Shown here: one piece after another, positions 4,750 to 7,215 of the stretch
How positions within the stretch are numbered: the first letter of the stretch is position 1
Layout: every line of letters begins with the position of its first letter
Assembly: GCA_934444485.1 (NCBI GenBank)
Contig: CAKSCN010000129.1
Location: 1 to 7,215, forward strand
Source of the DNA: an uncultured Eubacteriales bacterium
Lineage (GTDB): Bacteria > Bacillota > Clostridia > Oscillospirales > CAG-382
DNA: 7,215 bases
Direction: 5' to 3'
The notes under the pieces: generated by a model
What the model was told of the DNA's origin: nothing
Databases searched by the model: none
Seen by the model: the letters and a program-made list of their open reading frames with translations, nothing else
Program-made: the position numbers and the translations under genes

Positions 4750-6843
4750 TTACTGAGCATCCTCGGAGGAAACTTCTGCCTCGGTAACCTCAGCCTCTTC
4801 TTCCGGCTCGATAAGCGCTCTGATGGAGAGACTTACCTTCTGATTCTCATCGTCGATTCCGGTGATCTTAGCCTTTACGACTTCGCCTACTTTAAGCTCG
4901 TCAGCGGGGTTTGCGATCTTCTTGTCGGAAATCTGAGAAATATGGATAAGACCGTCAACACCGGGAACGATTTCCGCAAATGCGCCGAAGTGAACGAGGC
5001 TTACGATTGTAACATCGGCAACGTCGCCCTCAGCATACTTGCTCTTGAAGATGTTCCAGGGGTTGGTTTCCTCGGTCTTGAGTCCGAGAGAGATTCTCTT
5101 CTTCTCGGGATCGAGTGCCTTTACGTATACATCAACGGTATCGCCGATCTTAACAACCTCGGAAGGATGCTTGATTCTCTTCCAAGAGAGTTCGGTGATG
5201 TGAACCATGCCGTCTACGCCGCCGAGGTCAACAAACGCACCGTAAGGAGTGATAGACTTAACCTTACCTGTGTACTTCTTGCCTACCTCGATCTCTGCCC
5301 AAACCTTATCCTGAAGCTTCTTCTGCTCTTCTCTCATAGCCTTGCGGATAGAGCCGAGACCGCGTCTTCTGGATTCGTCTGCGTCAATGATCTTGATGTC
5401 GTAAGTATTGCCGACGAGAGTCTTGAGCTGTTCCTCGGAAATACCTGCTTCGGTTCTCGGGAAAATGGTCTGAGATGCGGGAATGAAAACTCTGTTCGGA
5501 CCTACCTGCATGATAACGCCGCCCTTAACGACTTCGATTACCTTACCGTTAAGCGTTTCGTTGTTCTCGAATGCATCGGCGATGAGCTTCCAGTTCTTGT
5601 CGCTGTCAAGACGCTTTCTGGAGAGGTTAACGATTCCTTCGGGATCATTGTACTTGGAAATGAGTGCGTCGATTTCGTCGCCGCTCTTGTATTCCTTGAC
5701 AATGTCAACGGACGGATCATCCGTAACTTCTGCAGCCGGAAGTACGCCTGTGTACTTGATGCCGAGATCGACATATATAGCAGCCGGAGTAACCGACGTG
5801 ATGATACCGTGTACCTTCTCGCCGGGACGCGGCTTAGCGTTCTTCATGGAAATGTCAAGCATTTCGTCGAAGCTCATACCCTCCTTGATTTCTTTGGTCT
5901 CTTCGATGTCCTTTGCATCAGAATTTGTTTCAAATGTGTTGTTCATTCTGACTTTTACCTCCTCTATTATGTCATCAGGTGTTGAAGCACCTGCTGTTAT
6001 ACAAACGGTTATACCGCAATTTGTATCAAGCTTATCTTTGACGGCGTCAAGAACTCCGCTTTCGTCGATTTCGGCTGCGTTTTCCACGAGAAAAACATTT
6101 GCGCATTTCTCCGAGCAAACCTCATACAGCTTCTTTGTGTTGGAGCTGTTTTTTCCGCCGACGACCACAACGATGTCCGAATCCGAGGCAAGTCTTCTCG
6201 CTTCGGTCTGCCTATTTTCAGTGACATTACATATTGTATCAAAAATTATTAAACTTGTATATGCTATTTTGAGAATTTTTTTGCATTTTTCGTATTCTTC
6301 CGAATTGTTAGTCGTTTGAGAAATCAAAATTCCTCTGTTTTTTTCATTTTTTACATTTCGTTCACAAAGTTCTTTCGCCGACTCGGCACTTCCGAATATG
6401 CGAACATCTCCCTTTGCGTAGCTCTTTATGCCGACTACCTCCGGATGTTCGGGCGAACCGAATATGAGTGTATCAATATCGGGTGCGGAATTTTCGTCCA
6501 CAATGCGGTGAATCTTATTGACAAAGGGGCAGGTTGCGTCAATCACTCTGAACCCGGCGGAATTACCGGTCAGCTTTGCGTAAAGCTCCTTTGTTATTCC
6601 GTGCGCTCTTATGACAAGCGTGTCGCCTGCGCAAAGCTCATCAAAAACGGTGTCCTCCGTCACTATACCGACTCCTCTTGCCTTGAGTCTTTCGATATAG
6701 TCTCTGTTATGTATCAGCTCTCCGAGGGTAAATATTCTTCCGTTTTCGTTTTTTTCAGGAAGCTCATCGACAATACCGCAGGCACGCCTCACGCCGAAGC
6801 AAAAGCCGGAGTTTTCGGCGACAGTTATCTTGCACTTGCTCAT
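4750..6843 (-). CDS. ispH: IspH - ribosomal protein S1 fusion (HMBPP reductase / RpsA)
   Basis: A fused protein of 697 residues. Residues about 4-300 are IspH, the [4Fe-4S] enzyme that reduces HMBPP to IPP and DMAPP in the last step of the MEP isoprenoid pathway. The cluster cysteines are Cys15 (GFCFGV), Cys105 (DATCPFV) and Cys205 (DTICNVTENRQ). Other active-site residues are also present: His45, His81 (RAHG), His133 and Glu135 (HPEV), the QTT motif, Ser-Ser-Asn 233-235 and Ser287 (AGASTPDD). A charged linker (about 301-335) leads to four S1 RNA-binding domains at about 340-408, 428-495, 519-589 and 604-675, and an acidic tail. The S1 half resembles the four-domain RpsA-like proteins of Firmicutes. 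The ATG at 6843 has GGTGA 6 bases upstream and gives a typical IspH start; a GTG at 6852 overlapping the plsC stop is the alternative (700 residues). Such fusions are known in Clostridia. Confidence 0.95.
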   Translation of the reverse strand: MSKCKITVAENSGFCFGVRRACGIVDELPEKNENGRIFTLGELIHNRDYIERLKARGVGIVTEDTVFDELCAGDTLVIRAHGITKELYAKLTGNSAGFRVIDATCPFVNKIHRIVDENSAPDIDTLIFGSPEHPEVVGIKSYAKGDVRIFGSAESAKELCERNVKNEKNRGILISQTTNNSEEYEKCKKILKIAYTSLIIFDTICNVTENRQTEARRLASDSDIVVVVGGKNSSNTKKLYEVCSEKCANVFLVENAAEIDESGVLDAVKDKLDTNCGITVCITAGASTPDDIIEEVKVRMNNTFETNSDAKDIEETKEIKEGMSFDEMLDISMKNAKPRPGEKVHGIITSVTPAAIYVDLGIKYTGVLPAAEVTDDPSVDIVKEYKSGDEIDALISKYNDPEGIVNLSRKRLDSDKNWKLIADAFENNETLNGKVIEVVKGGVIMQVGPNRVFIPASQTIFPRTEAGISEEQLKTLVGNTYDIKIIDADESRRRGLGSIRKAMREEQKKLQDKVWAEIEVGKKYTGKVKSITPYGAFVDLGGVDGMVHITELSWKRIKHPSEVVKIGDTVDVYVKALDPEKKRISLGLKTEETNPWNIFKSKYAEGDVADVTIVSLVHFGAFAEIVPGVDGLIHISQISDKKIANPADELKVGEVVKAKITGIDDENQKVSLSIRALIEPEEEAEVTEAEVSSEDAQ
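5944..5965 (-). promoter_or_regulatory. Candidate internal ribosome-binding site and ATG at the IspH/S1 boundary
   Basis: Within the fusion gene, AGAGGAGGT (5965-5957) lies 11 bases before an in-frame ATG (5946-5944). The ATG encodes the Met at residue 300 (numbering from the 6843 start), exactly where the IspH domain ends. Translation from here would give a free four-domain S1 protein of about 398 residues starting MNNTFETNSDAKDIEE. The same bases also encode EEV of IspH's last helix, so the match could come from coding alone. The spacing is slightly long. This is a sequence observation, with function inferred. Confidence 0.4.
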
Positions 6844-6848
6844 ATGCG

Positions 6849-7215
6849 TCACCGCAGTGTCTTTGTCTCTTCGCAGCTTTCGGAAAGGCGGCAGATATTT
6901 TCAAACACTGTCTGCGAAATGGCGTTGTAGCCGTCCTTCGTCTTTTCCGTGTCGGCAAATCTCGAGAAATCGACCGGCTCTCCGATTACGACCTTTACCC
7001 TTTTGAAGGGGCGGATTTTGTTGCCGTCCGTCACAATGGCAACGGGAAGTATGTCAGCCTCCGCTCTCATTACCACCATGCCGACGCCGCTTTTCACTTC
7101 CGTTTCTCTGAGCGGCATTGATGCGTAGCGTTTTCCCTGAGGGAACATACACACGTTTTCGCCGCCTTTGAGGTAAGCTATGGCTGTTTTTATGGATGCG
7201 ATGTCAACTCCGCTT
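6849..7215 (-). CDS. plsC: 1-acyl-sn-glycerol-3-phosphate acyltransferase, C-terminal part (5'-truncated by window edge)
   Basis: The last 121 or so residues of a PlsC/LPLAT family protein, which moves a fatty acyl group onto lysophosphatidate at the membrane to make phosphatidate. The first part of the gene, with the HxxxxD catalytic motif, lies beyond the right edge. What is seen is IASIKTAIAYLKGGENVCMFPQGKR, where FPQGKR stands at the place of the usual FPEGTR substrate-binding motif. It is followed by VKSGVGMVVMRAEADILPVAIV, matching the 'GxxxxxxxxxxPixPvai' block of the family, and IGEPVDFSRF near the end. The TGA stop (6851-6849) lies 5 bases before the ispH ATG, so the two are co-transcribed. 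A plsC gene ahead of the ispH-rpsA fusion is a common clostridial order, often with cmk further upstream; cmk is not in view. Confidence 0.88.
   Translation of the reverse strand, partial: SGVDIASIKTAIAYLKGGENVCMFPQGKRYASMPLRETEVKSGVGMVVMRAEADILPVAIVTDGNKIRPFKRVKVVIGEPVDFSRFADTEKTKDGYNAISQTVFENICRLSESCEETKTLR

Noticed and set aside
5875..5887. Second internal AAGGAGG followed by an in-frame ATG (5877) in the IspH/S1 linker
   Set aside because: Only 2 bases separate GGAGG from the ATG, too close for normal initiation.
4942..5985. Long + strand open frame of 347 codons opposite the S1 half of ispH-rpsA
   Set aside because: The minus-strand frame encodes unmistakable S1 domains. The + strand translation shows no recognisable family and is a by-product of codon bias that keeps antisense stops rare.
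6225..6350. AT-rich stretch inside ispH that could hold an internal promoter for the S1 half, with a TACAAT-like box
   Set aside because: No -35 box lies at the right distance, and the AT richness is explained by Lys/Ile/Asn codons of the IspH sequence.
6844..6852. GTG start for ispH-rpsA at 6852, overlapping the plsC stop as GTGA
   Set aside because: Possible, but the ATG three codons later has a better-placed GGTGA and gives a more typical IspH N-terminus. Kept as the alternative start.
1..7215. Search for a novel defence, mobile or CRISPR-like system
   Set aside because: All genes belong to housekeeping families in a compact, typical clostridial arrangement. No direct repeats, transposase, integrase, toxin-antitoxin pair or non-coding array was seen by eye on either strand.

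Overview
The window looks like ordinary chromosomal housekeeping DNA from a Clostridia-class Firmicute, probably near the Oscillospiraceae/Ruminococcaceae. This placement is an inference from several signs. There is a fused IspH-ribosomal protein S1 gene, and an elongation factor P with the Bacillus/Clostridium-type modification loop. A small CD1247-type acidic protein lies directly downstream of efp, and a prolidase-like peptidase lies directly upstream of it. Several starts also carry strong AGGAGG ribosome-binding sites. I see no mobile element, CRISPR array, tRNA, rRNA, prophage or defence gene, and the coding density is high.

Layout. The left end (to 1036, + strand) is the C-terminal half of DNA topoisomerase III, closed by a hairpin (1051-1076) that can terminate transcription in both directions. 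All remaining genes are on the minus strand and read from right to left. In order of transcription they are: the end of a PlsC-type acyltransferase (7215-6849), the ispH-rpsA fusion (6843-4750), a terminator-like hairpin (4723-4691), the HAD phosphatase YqeG (4677-4138), an endonuclease-IV-like TIM-barrel protein (4145-3267), an M24 Xaa-Pro peptidase (3270-2182), then a consensus sigma-A promoter (2173-2145), efp (2079-1522) and the CD1247-type protein (1461-1132).

How the genes group. plsC and ispH-rpsA are nearly contiguous and form one unit for lipid and isoprenoid precursor synthesis plus translation. yqeG, the TIM-barrel gene and the peptidase gene overlap by 8 and 4 bases, so they are almost certainly co-transcribed and translationally coupled. 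No promoter is visible before yqeG, so they probably depend on read-through of the hairpin after rpsA. efp and the CD1247-type gene form a second unit with its own promoter, convergent with topB.

Points worth a second look are a strong Shine-Dalgarno sequence and ATG inside the fusion gene, exactly at the IspH/S1 boundary; a lysine in place of a zinc-binding aspartate in the TIM-barrel protein; a shortened Cys-pair tail in the CD1247-type protein; and the terminator placed just before yqeG. I found no convincing new multi-gene system. There is no gene-free stretch longer than 300 bases.
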